DNA from: RGIG5579 sp045597125
Lineage (GTDB): Bacteria; Bacillota; Clostridia; Oscillospirales; SIG627
Assembly (NCBI GenBank): GCA_045597125.1
Contig: JAZODR010000008.1
Location: forward strand, 1 to 34,781
Reading direction: 5' to 3'
Length of the DNA stretch: 34,781 bases
Shown here: positions 14,121 through 22,004 of the stretch, in pieces
Numbering within the stretch: position 1 is the stretch's first letter
Layout of the letters: each line of letters begins with the position of its first letter
Translations under genes and position numbers: made by a program
The notes under the pieces: generated by a model
What the model was told of the DNA's origin: nothing
What the model saw: only the letters and a program-made list of their open reading frames with translations
Databases searched by the model: none

Positions 14121-15938
14121 TTATTTGTTGTCTTCGGAGGCGTCGGTAAAGTCTGCGTTGTAGTAGCCTTCGCCGTCTGCAGCCTGTGCGCCTTCTGCGC
14201 CGCCTGCAGCTTGATACAGCTTCTCACTGATTTTGTAGAGTGCTTGGGTCAAAGCTTCGGTATCTGCCTTAATCTTGGCGAAATCTTCGCCCTTAAGAGA
14301 TTCCTTTAAGGTTTCTACGGCGGCATTGATGGGAGCTTTGTCCTCATCGGTCAGCTTATCGCCTGCATCTGCCATCGTTTTTTCGCATTGGAATACCAGA
14401 TTTTCGGCATTGTTTCTGGTTTCAACATTTTCTTTCTGGATTTTATCCTCAGCTGCGTGCATTTCAGCTTCTTTTACTGCCTTTTCAATGTCTTCCTTAG
14501 ACATATTGGTAGAGGAGGTGATGGTGATATGCTGCTCCTTGCCGGTACCCTTATCGCAAGCGGTAACGTTTACGATACCGTTGGCATCAATGTCGAAGGT
14601 GACCTCAATCTGAGGAACGCCGCGCATTGCAGGGGGAATTCCGTCCAGAGTGAATCTGCCGAGGGTCTTGTTGTCTCTTGCCATTTCTCTTTCGCCCTGC
14701 AGAACGTGAATCTCAACGGAAGTCTGATTGTCAGCGGCGGTGGAGTAAATCTGGCTTTTCTTTACGGGAATGGTGGTGTTTCTTTCGATGAGCTTGTTGA
14801 AGACGCCGCCCAGGGTTTCGATACCCAGGGAAAGGGGAGTAACGTCCAGCAGAAGAACGTCTTTTACATCTCCGCCCAATACACCGCCCTGAATGGCTGC
14901 ACCGATGGCAACGCATTCGTCGGGGTTGATTCCTTTAAAGGGCTCTTTGCCGATGAAGCTCTTAACAGCTTCCTGAACTGCGGGGATTCTGGAAGAACCG
15001 CCTACCAAAAGTACTTTGGCAATGTCAGAGGGCTTCAAACCTGCATCGGAAAGTGCCTGACGGGTGGGGCCCATGGTTTTTTCTACCAAATCTGCGGTCA
15101 GCTCATTGAACTTTGCGCGGGTGAGAACTGCGTCAAAGTTTTTCGCGCCGTTGGCATCTGCATAGATAAAGGGTAGAGCAATGTTGGTAGATTGCATACT
15201 GGAAAGCTCAATCTTTGCATTCTCAGCAGCAACCTTGAGTCTCTGACGAGTGGTATTGTCTTTTCTCAAGTCAATTCCGTGCTCTGCAAGGAACTGCTCT
15301 GCCATCCAGTCGATGAGTTTTTCATCAAAGTCGTCACCGCCCAAACGGTTGTTACCAGCGGTAGCGAGAACTTCAAAGACACCGTCGGAAATCTCCAGAA
15401 CGGATACGTCAAAAGTACCGCCGCCAAGGTCGTAGATCATAACCTTTTGCTCGATTTCTTTATCAACACCGTAAGCCAGAGCAGCTGCGGTAGGCTCATT
15501 GATAATTCTCTTTACTTCAAGACCTGCAATGTGACCTGCATCCTTGGTAGCCTGACGCTGTGCGTCGGAGAAGTATGCGGGAACGGTGATGACCGCCTCG
15601 GTAACGGGGTGGCCAAGGTAGCTTTCTGCATCTGTCTTCAATTTTTGCAAAATCATTGCGGAAATTTCTTGAGGGGTATAGCTTTTTCCGCCAAGCTCCA
15701 CCTTTCTGGCGGTACCCATATCTCTCTTGATGGAAGCGATGGTTCCTTCGGGGTTGATGATGGCCTGGTTCTTTGCCATCTGACCAACCATTCTTTCTCC
15801 GTTGTTCTTAGAAAATGCAACAACGGAAGGGGTGGTTCTTGCGCCTTCGCTATTGGGGATTACCACGGGCTCTCCGCCCTCGAATACTGCGACGCAAGAG
15901 TTGGTAGTACCTAAGTCAATTCCGATAATTTTTCCCAT
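14121..15938 (-). CDS. dnaK: Molecular chaperone DnaK (Hsp70)
   Basis: The 605-residue ATP-dependent chaperone has the N-terminal phosphate-1 motif Gly-Ile-Asp-Leu-Gly-Thr-Thr-Asn-Ser, the second phosphate motif YDLGGGTFDVSVLE, and the hinge LLVGGSSRIPAVQ. The substrate-binding domain carries the TPLSLGIETLGG linker, and a helical lid ends in an acidic tail. Length is normal for Gram-positive DnaK, which lacks the 24-residue insertion of Gram-negative forms. AGGAGG lies eight bases before the ATG. It sits 51 bases after grpE in the HrcA-controlled operon. Confidence 0.98.
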   Translation of the reverse strand: MGKIIGIDLGTTNSCVAVFEGGEPVVIPNSEGARTTPSVVAFSKNNGERMVGQMAKNQAIINPEGTIASIKRDMGTARKVELGGKSYTPQEISAMILQKLKTDAESYLGHPVTEAVITVPAYFSDAQRQATKDAGHIAGLEVKRIINEPTAAALAYGVDKEIEQKVMIYDLGGGTFDVSVLEISDGVFEVLATAGNNRLGGDDFDEKLIDWMAEQFLAEHGIDLRKDNTTRQRLKVAAENAKIELSSMQSTNIALPFIYADANGAKNFDAVLTRAKFNELTADLVEKTMGPTRQALSDAGLKPSDIAKVLLVGGSSRIPAVQEAVKSFIGKEPFKGINPDECVAIGAAIQGGVLGGDVKDVLLLDVTPLSLGIETLGGVFNKLIERNTTIPVKKSQIYSTAADNQTSVEIHVLQGEREMARDNKTLGRFTLDGIPPAMRGVPQIEVTFDIDANGIVNVTACDKGTGKEQHITITSSTNMSKEDIEKAVKEAEMHAAEDKIQKENVETRNNAENLVFQCEKTMADAGDKLTDEDKAPINAAVETLKESLKGEDFAKIKADTEALTQALYKISEKLYQAAGGAEGAQAADGEGYYNADFTDASEDNK

Positions 15939-15989
15939 TTTAAAATCCTCCTTTGGGGTAATTGTATTTTTTGATTTTGAAAGTGAATG

Positions 15990-16538
15990 TTACATACATA
16001 CCTTTACGATTGCGGTGCGAATCACCTTATCGCCCACGGCGTATCCTTTTTGGAGGACCTCCGTAATGGTATTTTCTTTTGCGCCTTCCTTTTCCTCGCG
16101 GAAGACGGCTTCGTGGAATGCAGGATCAAATTCGTCGCCTTCTTCGGCGATTGACCGAACCTCCAGTCCGTTTAAAATCTGGAAAAACTGAGCCATAATC
16201 ATATCAACGCCTTTGGTATAATCCTCGGCGGTGCTATATTGCTGAGCCCGTTCAAAGTTGTCAAAGACGGGAAGGAGTTTTCCGATGATTTCACTTTTTG
16301 CCAAAAAATGGATTTCTTCTTTTTCTTTTACGGTTCTTTTTTTAAAATTGTCATATTCGGCAAGGGTGCGAAGGAGTCTGTCTTCGGTTTCCGCTTGTTT
16401 TTTTTCTGTTTCGCTTAGCGCTTTTTCCAATTCGGCAATGCGCGTTTGGGCGTCTCTGAGTGTGGTGTCACCCGATTCCTCAGCCTTTGGTTTTTTCTCT
16501 TCTTTTTTGAGCTCTTTTTCTTCTGTTGTTTTCGCCAT
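15990..16538 (-). CDS. grpE: Nucleotide exchange factor GrpE
   Basis: The 182-residue protein releases ADP from DnaK. A long charged coiled coil (about residues 20-75, rich in Lys and Glu) leads to the four-helix dimer region with LRTLAEYDNFKKR, and the C-terminal beta domain has GDEFDPAFHEAV and VLQKGYAVGDKVIRTAIVKV, the family signature. The start is preceded by AAGAAGGA, which lies in the last codons of hrcA, only six bases upstream, so the two are likely coupled. Confidence 0.97.
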   Translation of the reverse strand: MAKTTEEKELKKEEKKPKAEESGDTTLRDAQTRIAELEKALSETEKKQAETEDRLLRTLAEYDNFKKRTVKEKEEIHFLAKSEIIGKLLPVFDNFERAQQYSTAEDYTKGVDMIMAQFFQILNGLEVRSIAEEGDEFDPAFHEAVFREEKEGAKENTITEVLQKGYAVGDKVIRTAIVKVCM

Positions 16539-16543
16539 ATCCG

Positions 16544-17590
16544 TTATCCTTCTTTTTCAATCAGCGGTAGGGATGGCTTGAAGCCATACACCGCGTGAAT
16601 TTCTTTTGCAAGATATTCAAGTCTTGCCACTACCTTGGCATAGTTCATACGCTTGGGACCGATGATACAGATGGACCCTTCCAGACCTGTTTTTAAGCGA
16701 AAGGGGCAAGTTACAAGACTTGCACCGGCAAGCCCTTCTCCATCTCGGCCTATGTGTACTCGCAGATGGGAGGGAGTTTCTTTCCCAAATTTTTCCCGTA
16801 AAAATTCTCGATCCTCCAAATCTTTCAGGATTTGCGTAATGGTATCTCCCTCACGAAATTCGGGAAAGGAGAGAAGTCCTGATAAGCCACCAACGGCAAT
16901 GTGCGGTGTGCTGATTTGCGAGGTAGCATCGAAAATAACTTGTAACAGGGTAGGGATGATCACGCGGAATTCGCCCATAGCCTGTTCCATTGCAAGCATT
17001 CTCTCCAGTGTAATACCGCCCAACTCTTTTTTTGCCAAATGGTCGTCGATAATATGCAGCAGAAAGCGAAGCCTTTCTGAATCCAGCGGGAAATCTACTT
17101 GGAGCTGCTTGGTAATTGCTTTACCCGCAGAGGTAATCATTACCAGAAGGAAGCTTCTTTTGTTGATGTAAACACCGTCAAAACGCTCGATGGTTCCGCA
17201 ATATTCTCGGGCAGAAGAGACCACGGCATAACCGGTCATCTTGGCAAGAAGTGTGGTGATATTCTCAAGAATATTCTCGGGCTCGCCTATTTTATCCGAA
17301 AGGAGAGAATTGAGCAGAAGGGTTTCTTCAAAAGAAAGGGTGTAATTTTCCATCAGAGAGTCTACATATACCCGATAACCTCTTCCCGTGGGGATTCTCC
17401 CTGCGGAGGTGTGAGGCTGTTCCAGAAGGCCCATTTCCTCTAAAGCACTCATTTCGTTGCGGATAGTGGCGGAGGAACAGGGATGCTGCATATTCTCCAT
17501 TACTGCTTTGGAGCCTACCGGTTCTCCCGTGGTAATAAATGCATCAATTACAAGCCGTAGAATCTCACGCTTGCGCGGGCTCAGTTCCAT
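16544..17590 (-). CDS. hrcA: Heat-inducible transcription repressor HrcA
   Basis: The 348-residue repressor binds CIRCE and is kept active by GroEL in known Firmicutes. The N-terminal winged helix begins Leu-Ser-Pro-Arg-Lys-Arg-Glu-Ile-Leu and contains TGEPVGSKAV and SSATIRNEMSALEEMGLLEQPHTSAGRIPT-type residues; the GAF-like core ends with IGPKRMNYAKVVARLEYLA. It is first in the operon, directly behind the CIRCE element, so it represses itself along with grpE, dnaK and dnaJ. Confidence 0.97.
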   Translation of the reverse strand: MELSPRKREILRLVIDAFITTGEPVGSKAVMENMQHPCSSATIRNEMSALEEMGLLEQPHTSAGRIPTGRGYRVYVDSLMENYTLSFEETLLLNSLLSDKIGEPENILENITTLLAKMTGYAVVSSAREYCGTIERFDGVYINKRSFLLVMITSAGKAITKQLQVDFPLDSERLRFLLHIIDDHLAKKELGGITLERMLAMEQAMGEFRVIIPTLLQVIFDATSQISTPHIAVGGLSGLLSFPEFREGDTITQILKDLEDREFLREKFGKETPSHLRVHIGRDGEGLAGASLVTCPFRLKTGLEGSICIIGPKRMNYAKVVARLEYLAKEIHAVYGFKPSLPLIEKEG

Positions 17591-17609
17591 TTTCTCACCG
17601 CCTCTTAAT

Positions 17610-17636
17610 TTAGCACTCTCGATTGTCGAGTGCTAA
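17610..17636. promoter_or_regulatory. CIRCE operator (HrcA binding site)
   Basis: TTAGCACTC at 17610-17618, nine spacer bases and GAGTGCTAA at 17628-17636 form a perfect inverted repeat identical to the CIRCE consensus. It lies between the hrcA promoter -10 and the hrcA ATG, so HrcA binding would block transcription, and in RNA the repeat could also form a hairpin at the 5' end. Confidence 0.97.
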
Positions 17637-17649
17637 CCTCTGTATTCAT

Positions 17650-17678
17650 ACTGTATCACGAATGGGAAAACTTGTCAA
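17650..17678 (-). promoter_or_regulatory. SigA promoter of the hrcA operon
   Basis: On the minus strand TTGACA (17673-17678) and TACAGT (17650-17655) are 17 bases apart. CIRCE lies just downstream, covering the transcription start region. Confidence 0.85.
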
Positions 17679-17815
17679 GGACATTACAAAAAATTCACAA
17701 ATTTCTTTGTATTCATAGTGTTGACCGTATGGAACAGATTTAATTTCATTCGCCCAAATCAGTCAAAATTTTCGTTTTTTGTGGGATAGAATGGAAAAAA
17801 AGGAGGAAAAGAAGG

Positions 17816-19114
17816 ATGAAAATGAAAAGAAGGGCGGGGCGATTGATATGTGTGATTCTGGCGGTTTTTATGTTGGGAGGAACGGCGCGTGCTCAGACGC
17901 AAGAGTGCTTGGTTTGCAAGCGTTTTGAACAGGCGGGTTTTCCTGAGTCTTATCGCACCGCGTTATGTGCTTTGAGTTTGGCGCATCCTACTTGGAAATT
18001 TGAAGCGCTTTTTGTAACGGAGCTTAGTCGGGAAAAGGGAAAGTGTTATGATTTCCCTTTTGTGGTAGAAGAGGAATGGCGCGTGGCAGGCAGGAGTCTT
18101 GTATCCGCTAGAAAGGAATATGCCGCGTATGCCCAAACGGGAAGTATTTTATACGATTCCGGTTTTTATCAGGCAAGTCGGGATGCGGTTGCCTATTTTA
18201 TGGATCCTCGCAATTTTCTTTCCGAAGAGGGAATTTTTCAGTTTTTGGTGTTGACGGGTGGTGATGATATTCCCGTATCGGAGGTTGAAAAGCTTTTGGA
18301 TGGCTGTGCGGCACAGACTGCGGCAAAGGACGTACCCGGGGGACTTGCCGCTTTTTTGGTACAATTGGGAAAGGAATATGACATTAATCCTTTGCAGCTT
18401 GCTACGCGTTTGCGGCAGGAGCAGGGCAGAGAGGGCAATGCGCTTTTGACCGGAACGGCAGGAAGTTTTTTGGGCGGCGCGGACCTCCATTTGGACGGAT
18501 ATTACAATCCCTTCAATTTATCTGCCAGCGGGAAAGGAGAGGGGCAGATTTATCGCTCCGGCGCAGAATATGCAAAATCAAAAGGCTGGGATACTCAAGA
18601 GAAGGGACTGCGTGGCGGTGCGGAGCGATTGGCACAGGAATATGTAGGTAAATTTCAAAATACCCTGTATCTTCAAAAATGGAATGTTGACCCGCGCTCC
18701 GAGGGAACAGGTGGGAGCCGCAATTTTTGGGCGCAATATATGCAAAATATCGGAGCTGCCAAAACCGAGGGGGATTTTTTGGCAAAGAGCCTCGGTACCT
18801 CTTCTGCGCCTTTGCACTTTTTCATACCGGTTTACGACAATTTGCCGGAAAGTCCGAGTGTTGATCCGGCAGGAGGCGTATGCGCAGTATTTGCAGACGG
18901 GTCTTTGCAGTATTCACGGCATTTGTACCCGTCTGTACCGGTAGAGGCAAGTCCTGTGACCGCTGTTCCTACAGTCAGCGAGAAAAAGCAAGAGCGGAGC
19001 AAGATTCCTCTTGTGGTTACGGGATTTTCCGTTCCTGCGGGGATTCTGGCGGCAATATTGTTGCTTCGTGGTAAAAAAGAGAAAAATTTGTCAAAAACAC
19101 CCAAAAACAAATAA
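17816..19114 (+). CDS. Exported glucosaminidase-type peptidoglycan hydrolase with C-terminal membrane anchor
   Basis: The 432-residue protein has a signal peptide (cleavage near Ala-Arg-Ala at 24-26), then the family N-region with FPESYR (42-47), SLAHPTWKFEAL (54-65) and YFMDPRNFLSEEGIFQF (127-143). The glucosaminidase-like domain has RLRQEQG (198-204, Glu202 the candidate acid), NPFNLSASG (231-239), GW (257-258) and NTLYLQKWNVD (282-292). Such enzymes cut between N-acetylglucosamine and N-acetylmuramic acid. Unusually, the tail is a Ser/Val-rich linker, a single membrane helix (about 397-417) and a Lys-rich end, so the enzyme is likely held on the membrane facing the wall. AGGAGG lies nine bases before the ATG. 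Confidence 0.82.
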   Translation: MKMKRRAGRLICVILAVFMLGGTARAQTQECLVCKRFEQAGFPESYRTALCALSLAHPTWKFEALFVTELSREKGKCYDFPFVVEEEWRVAGRSLVSARKEYAAYAQTGSILYDSGFYQASRDAVAYFMDPRNFLSEEGIFQFLVLTGGDDIPVSEVEKLLDGCAAQTAAKDVPGGLAAFLVQLGKEYDINPLQLATRLRQEQGREGNALLTGTAGSFLGGADLHLDGYYNPFNLSASGKGEGQIYRSGAEYAKSKGWDTQEKGLRGGAERLAQEYVGKFQNTLYLQKWNVDPRSEGTGGSRNFWAQYMQNIGAAKTEGDFLAKSLGTSSAPLHFFIPVYDNLPESPSVDPAGGVCAVFADGSLQYSRHLYPSVPVEASPVTAVPTVSEKKQERSKIPLVVTGFSVPAGILAAILLLRGKKEKNLSKTPKNK

Positions 19115-19120
19115 AAAAAA

Positions 19121-19146
19121 TGCGGAAATTTCTGCACCCGTTTTTT
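19121..19146 (+). terminator. Possible weak terminator after the glucosaminidase gene
   Basis: A short imperfect stem (TGCGGA with TCTGCA around AATT, one G-T pair) is followed after CCCG by six T residues. The gap between stem and T-run makes it a weak candidate; read-through into the CarD gene is possible. Confidence 0.3.
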
Positions 19147-19155
19147 GTCAGATTG

Positions 19156-19164
19156 TGCTATAAT
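19156..19164 (+). promoter_or_regulatory. Extended -10 promoter for the CarD-family gene
   Basis: TGCTATAAT is a perfect TATAAT with the TGn extension. No good -35 is present at the right distance. The start codon is 64 bases downstream. Confidence 0.55.
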
Positions 19165-19228
19165 TATACTAATAGGTAAGCTTTTTGATCGGGAGAAGCC
19201 GGTCTGACTTTGAAGAAGGGACAGTAAT

Positions 19229-19735
19229 ATGCCAAAGATCGGAGAAACGGTTCGTTACGGACAATCTGGACTTTGTAAAGTTGAAGGCAAATGTGAAAAG
19301 AATATTGCCGGGCAGCAGCAGGAATATTTTATGTTGACACCTTTGTTTAAAAAAGGTTCTGCTGTTTTTGTGCCTTGCGCCAATGAAGATTTAGTGCAGA
19401 AAATGTGTCCGCCATTAAAAAGTGACGAGATTGCATTACTCCTTAGCCGCGCGGCAGAACAGGAGCCGGAGTGGATTCGTGACTTTCGTCGCCGTAGCGA
19501 GATGTCTAAAAAAGCGCTTGCCTCTTGTGACAGAATGGAGCCGCTTCTTTTAATCAAGAGCATTTATGCTCATCGCAAGGAAGTACAGGGGAAAGGCACT
19601 CGGGTCCATACCACGGATGATTATTTCCTCAAAGATGCCGAAGAGCTGATTTATTCCGAATTTGCTTACGTGCAGAATAAAAAGTACGAGGAAATAGAAA
19701 AAGAAGTGAAGGCGATTCTTGGGATTGAAGAATAA
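19229..19735 (+). CDS. CarD/CdnL-family transcription regulator
   Basis: The 168-residue protein has an N-terminal CarD/TRCF-RID domain: Ile-Gly-Glu-Thr-Val-Arg-Tyr-Gly-Gln-Ser-Gly-Leu-Cys-Lys-Val at 4-18, then YFMLTPLFKKGSAVFVP. A helical C-terminal domain has the sequence DRMEPLLLIKSIYAHRK. Family members bind the RNA polymerase beta subunit and stabilise open promoters, often of ribosomal RNA genes; many Clostridia carry several copies of which some act on narrower targets. The basic C-terminal helices could bind DNA. It is a single-gene unit with its own promoter and terminator. Confidence 0.88.
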   Translation: MPKIGETVRYGQSGLCKVEGKCEKNIAGQQQEYFMLTPLFKKGSAVFVPCANEDLVQKMCPPLKSDEIALLLSRAAEQEPEWIRDFRRRSEMSKKALASCDRMEPLLLIKSIYAHRKEVQGKGTRVHTTDDYFLKDAEELIYSEFAYVQNKKYEEIEKEVKAILGIEE

Positions 19736-19769
19736 AAAAGATGTGTGGGATTTCCACACATCTTTTTTT
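19734..19769 (+). terminator. Terminator after the CarD-family gene
   Basis: A 15-bp perfect stem (19734-19748 with 19754-19768) starts at the CarD stop codon, closes on GATTT and ends in a run of seven T. Confidence 0.92.
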
Positions 19770-19775
19770 ATGTTC

Positions 19776-19804
19776 TTGAAATATTTGTTTATTTGTGGTA
19801 TTCT
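19776..19804 (+). promoter_or_regulatory. SigA-type promoter for the transglutaminase-like lipoprotein
   Basis: TTGAAA at 19776-19781, a 17-base spacer, TATTCT at 19799-19804. The ATG is 24 bases downstream, so the leader is very short and carries the AAAGGAG SD. Confidence 0.65.
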
Positions 19805-19827
19805 GCTGTTAAGAAAAGGAGACGACG

Positions 19828-21027
19828 ATGAAAAAACGGATATTTGTAGTGTTTTTTTCGCTTTTGGCGCTGATTTCCTGTACGGGATGCGGAATTTTAT
19901 TTTCTGCCATTGAAAGTTTCGAGAATTATGAAGCGGATCAGAACGTGATCTACGTTGCCTTTTCCAAGGACGGCGAAGAGAGTGATCCGATAGACTATCT
20001 GGAAATTGCCGATTATGAATCAAAATATGCAAAATACAATTCGCGAGTTATGTATAACACGCTTACACCCGCGGAGCAGCAGATCTATCGTTTTTACGAA
20101 TATGCTATGGATCATGAATATACCAAGATGTTTTTTGATTCTCGTTTGCTTGCGGATCTGACTCTATCTTTGGAAGAAATTTTAAAATTTTATTCTATGG
20201 ATTCTCCCTTGGTTCAGCAGAATTACAGCTATTCCTCCCAAGAATCGGGATATACTTTTTCTTATCTGAAGGAAATTTTCCAATTTGAGGTGAATGGTTC
20301 TGTTTTCAACGTGGATAATTTCTCTCACGATGCCATGGTAAAAAAGAAGGAAGCCATTGCCGAAGCGGAAAAGATTTTTGCTACGATGCCTGCAGGTCTG
20401 AATCAGCTGGAGCAGGCCCGTTTCTTCTTTCGCTATTTGATCCGTCAAGTGCAATATAATCTGACTGATGTGTCTCCCGCAAAGCAGAACAATCTTTACG
20501 ATGCTTTTTTGCTTAAAAAAACGCAATGCGACGGATTTGCCAATGCTTTTTCTCTTTTGTGTTCTATGGCGGATATTCCATGCGTGGAGAAAATTGCCTC
20601 TGCCAAGGACGGCCAGATCGGGCATACGTGGAATTCTTTTTGTGCCGACGGAGTTTGGTATAATGCAGATCTTGCTTTGGATGAAGACTATGTTAATACC
20701 CATAAGGAAATGGATGTAGATTTTAGTTTTGGTTTTTCCGACGGTCGGAAATCGGAGATACCTGATATGGCGGAGCGTTTCCCGCCTTGCACTACAGATC
20801 TTTTGCCTGTGGAATTGACGGTGACATCCCCTAATGATGAAAACCTTTTGAGAGGCTTGAAGGAGCTTTTTAAATCCCGTGATAAGCGCTTTGTGCTGAT
20901 TTGCTTGGAACAAGGAGAACTTGCGCAGCAGGATTTTCAAAAAATTGCCAATACATTGAAATCAGACATTCGCACCTATTCTGAAAATTGGGGCGGTAAA
21001 AACCACTACTATATTTTTAAGAGGTGA
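19828..21027 (+). CDS. Lipoprotein with transglutaminase-like (papain-fold) domain
   Basis: The 399-residue protein begins with a signal and lipobox Leu-Ile-Ser-Cys (Cys18). The middle (about 75-185) is helical and of unknown role. The transglutaminase-like core shows a full triad: Cys234 in KKTQCDGFANAFSLLC, His266 in GHTWNSF and Asp281 in VWYNADLALD. Secreted bacterial members act as proteases or protein cross-linkers; which applies is unknown. The final 70 residues form a further small domain. AAAGGAG precedes the ATG. The last 19 bases overlap the end of uppP on the other strand, and no terminator follows the stop. Confidence 0.85.
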   Translation: MKKRIFVVFFSLLALISCTGCGILFSAIESFENYEADQNVIYVAFSKDGEESDPIDYLEIADYESKYAKYNSRVMYNTLTPAEQQIYRFYEYAMDHEYTKMFFDSRLLADLTLSLEEILKFYSMDSPLVQQNYSYSSQESGYTFSYLKEIFQFEVNGSVFNVDNFSHDAMVKKKEAIAEAEKIFATMPAGLNQLEQARFFFRYLIRQVQYNLTDVSPAKQNNLYDAFLLKKTQCDGFANAFSLLCSMADIPCVEKIASAKDGQIGHTWNSFCADGVWYNADLALDEDYVNTHKEMDVDFSFGFSDGRKSEIPDMAERFPPCTTDLLPVELTVTSPNDENLLRGLKELFKSRDKRFVLICLEQGELAQQDFQKIANTLKSDIRTYSENWGGKNHYYIFKR

Positions 21028-21836
21028 TATAGTAAAACGATTATGCCAAGGGCAATGCGGTAGAAGCCAAAGGCGGCAAAACTATGCTTTTTGACGTAGG
21101 TCATTAGAGCCCGGATGACGAAAAGCGACGTGAGAAAGGCCGCGGCGGAGCCTGCTAAAAGGAGAAAAAGCTGGTTGGCGGTGAAGGCAAAGCCGAATTT
21201 GAAGAGCTTTAAAAGGGAATAGCCAAACATAACGGGCACAGCCAGAAAAAAGGTGAATTCTGCGGCGGCGGTGCGGCTGATGCCAAGGCATAGGGCGCCG
21301 ATTATGGTGGAGCCGGAGCGAGAGGTTCCAGGAATGATGGAGAGGGTTTGAAAGAGACCGATGAGAAGGGCATCCGTGTATCGGATGTCCTTTATTTTGT
21401 GGATGCGGGGCGGCGCTTTTTTCTTTTCGATGAGAATAAAAAGGATGCCGTACAAAATTAGAGCCAGAGCAATGATGATGCCGGCGTGGTTCAGAAGTTG
21501 CTCTAAGGAATCGTCAAACAGAAGTGTGGCGATGGCGCCGGGGATACAGGCAATTACTACCTTGAGCCAGAGGGAGATGGTGTCTGGGCGCAGGGAGATG
21601 ATGCCGCGTTCCTTTTTCATAGGAAGCATTTTCTCCCAAAAGAGAAAAAGGACTGCCAAAATGGCGCCCAGCTGGATGACTACGAAAAAGACTTCTTTAA
21701 AGGCATCACTTTCCTCTAAGCGTAAATATTCGTCCAAAAGGAGCATATGTCCCGTACTGCTGATGGGGAGCCATTCGGTGATTCCCTCCAGAATTCCCAA
21801 TAATAAGACTTTTAAAAATTCCAAAAATGCTCTCAT
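21009..21836 (-). CDS. uppP: Undecaprenyl-diphosphatase (BacA/UppP)
   Basis: The 275-residue integral membrane enzyme removes a phosphate from undecaprenyl diphosphate to recycle the lipid carrier of wall synthesis; overexpression gives bacitracin resistance in other species. The two duplicated catalytic regions are present: EGITEWLPISSTGHM near the N-terminus and PGTSRSGSTIIGAL in the middle. Several hydrophobic helices span the membrane. I chose the ATG at 21836 rather than the one at 21863 because GAGAGGGAG lies a few bases before it and the resulting length matches the family. It overlaps the convergent transglutaminase gene by 19 bases at its 3' end. Confidence 0.95.
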   Translation of the reverse strand: MRAFLEFLKVLLLGILEGITEWLPISSTGHMLLLDEYLRLEESDAFKEVFFVVIQLGAILAVLFLFWEKMLPMKKERGIISLRPDTISLWLKVVIACIPGAIATLLFDDSLEQLLNHAGIIIALALILYGILFILIEKKKAPPRIHKIKDIRYTDALLIGLFQTLSIIPGTSRSGSTIIGALCLGISRTAAAEFTFFLAVPVMFGYSLLKLFKFGFAFTANQLFLLLAGSAAAFLTSLFVIRALMTYVKKHSFAAFGFYRIALGIIVLLYHLLKI

Positions 21837-21889
21837 GTTCTCCCTCTCACTGATTTTATTCATTTCATTATATTGTCATTGGGTATGAA

Positions 21890-21936
21890 ATATAAATAAA
21901 AAATTGGCTCAGGCGCGGCAATTTGCCGCGCCTGAG
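21890..21936 (-). terminator. Terminator of the symporter gene
   Basis: A perfect 13-bp GC-rich stem (21908-21920 with 21924-21936), three-base loop. On the minus strand it is followed by CCAATTTTTTATTT, so it ends transcription of the alanine/glycine symporter gene before uppP. Confidence 0.88.
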
Positions 21937-21952
21937 TAGATTATGTGTGAGA

Positions 21953-21976
21953 AAGGCTCCGGAGCCTTCTTTTTTA
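21953..21976 (+). terminator. Plus-strand terminator-like palindrome
   Basis: AAGGCTCCGGAGCCTT at 21953-21968 is fully palindromic and is followed on plus by CTTTTTTA. No plus-strand gene lies nearby other than the transglutaminase lipoprotein 0.9 kb upstream, which has no terminator; it may end that antisense read-through. On the minus strand there is no T-run after it. Confidence 0.5.
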
Positions 21977-22004
21977 TTGTATGCAAGAACGGTGGAAAAG
22001 AGAA

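Noticed and set aside
17700..17815. Promoter for the glucosaminidase gene
   Set aside because: TAGAAT lies before the SD but no -35 of the SigA or sporulation type is convincing at the right spacing, so I did not list it.
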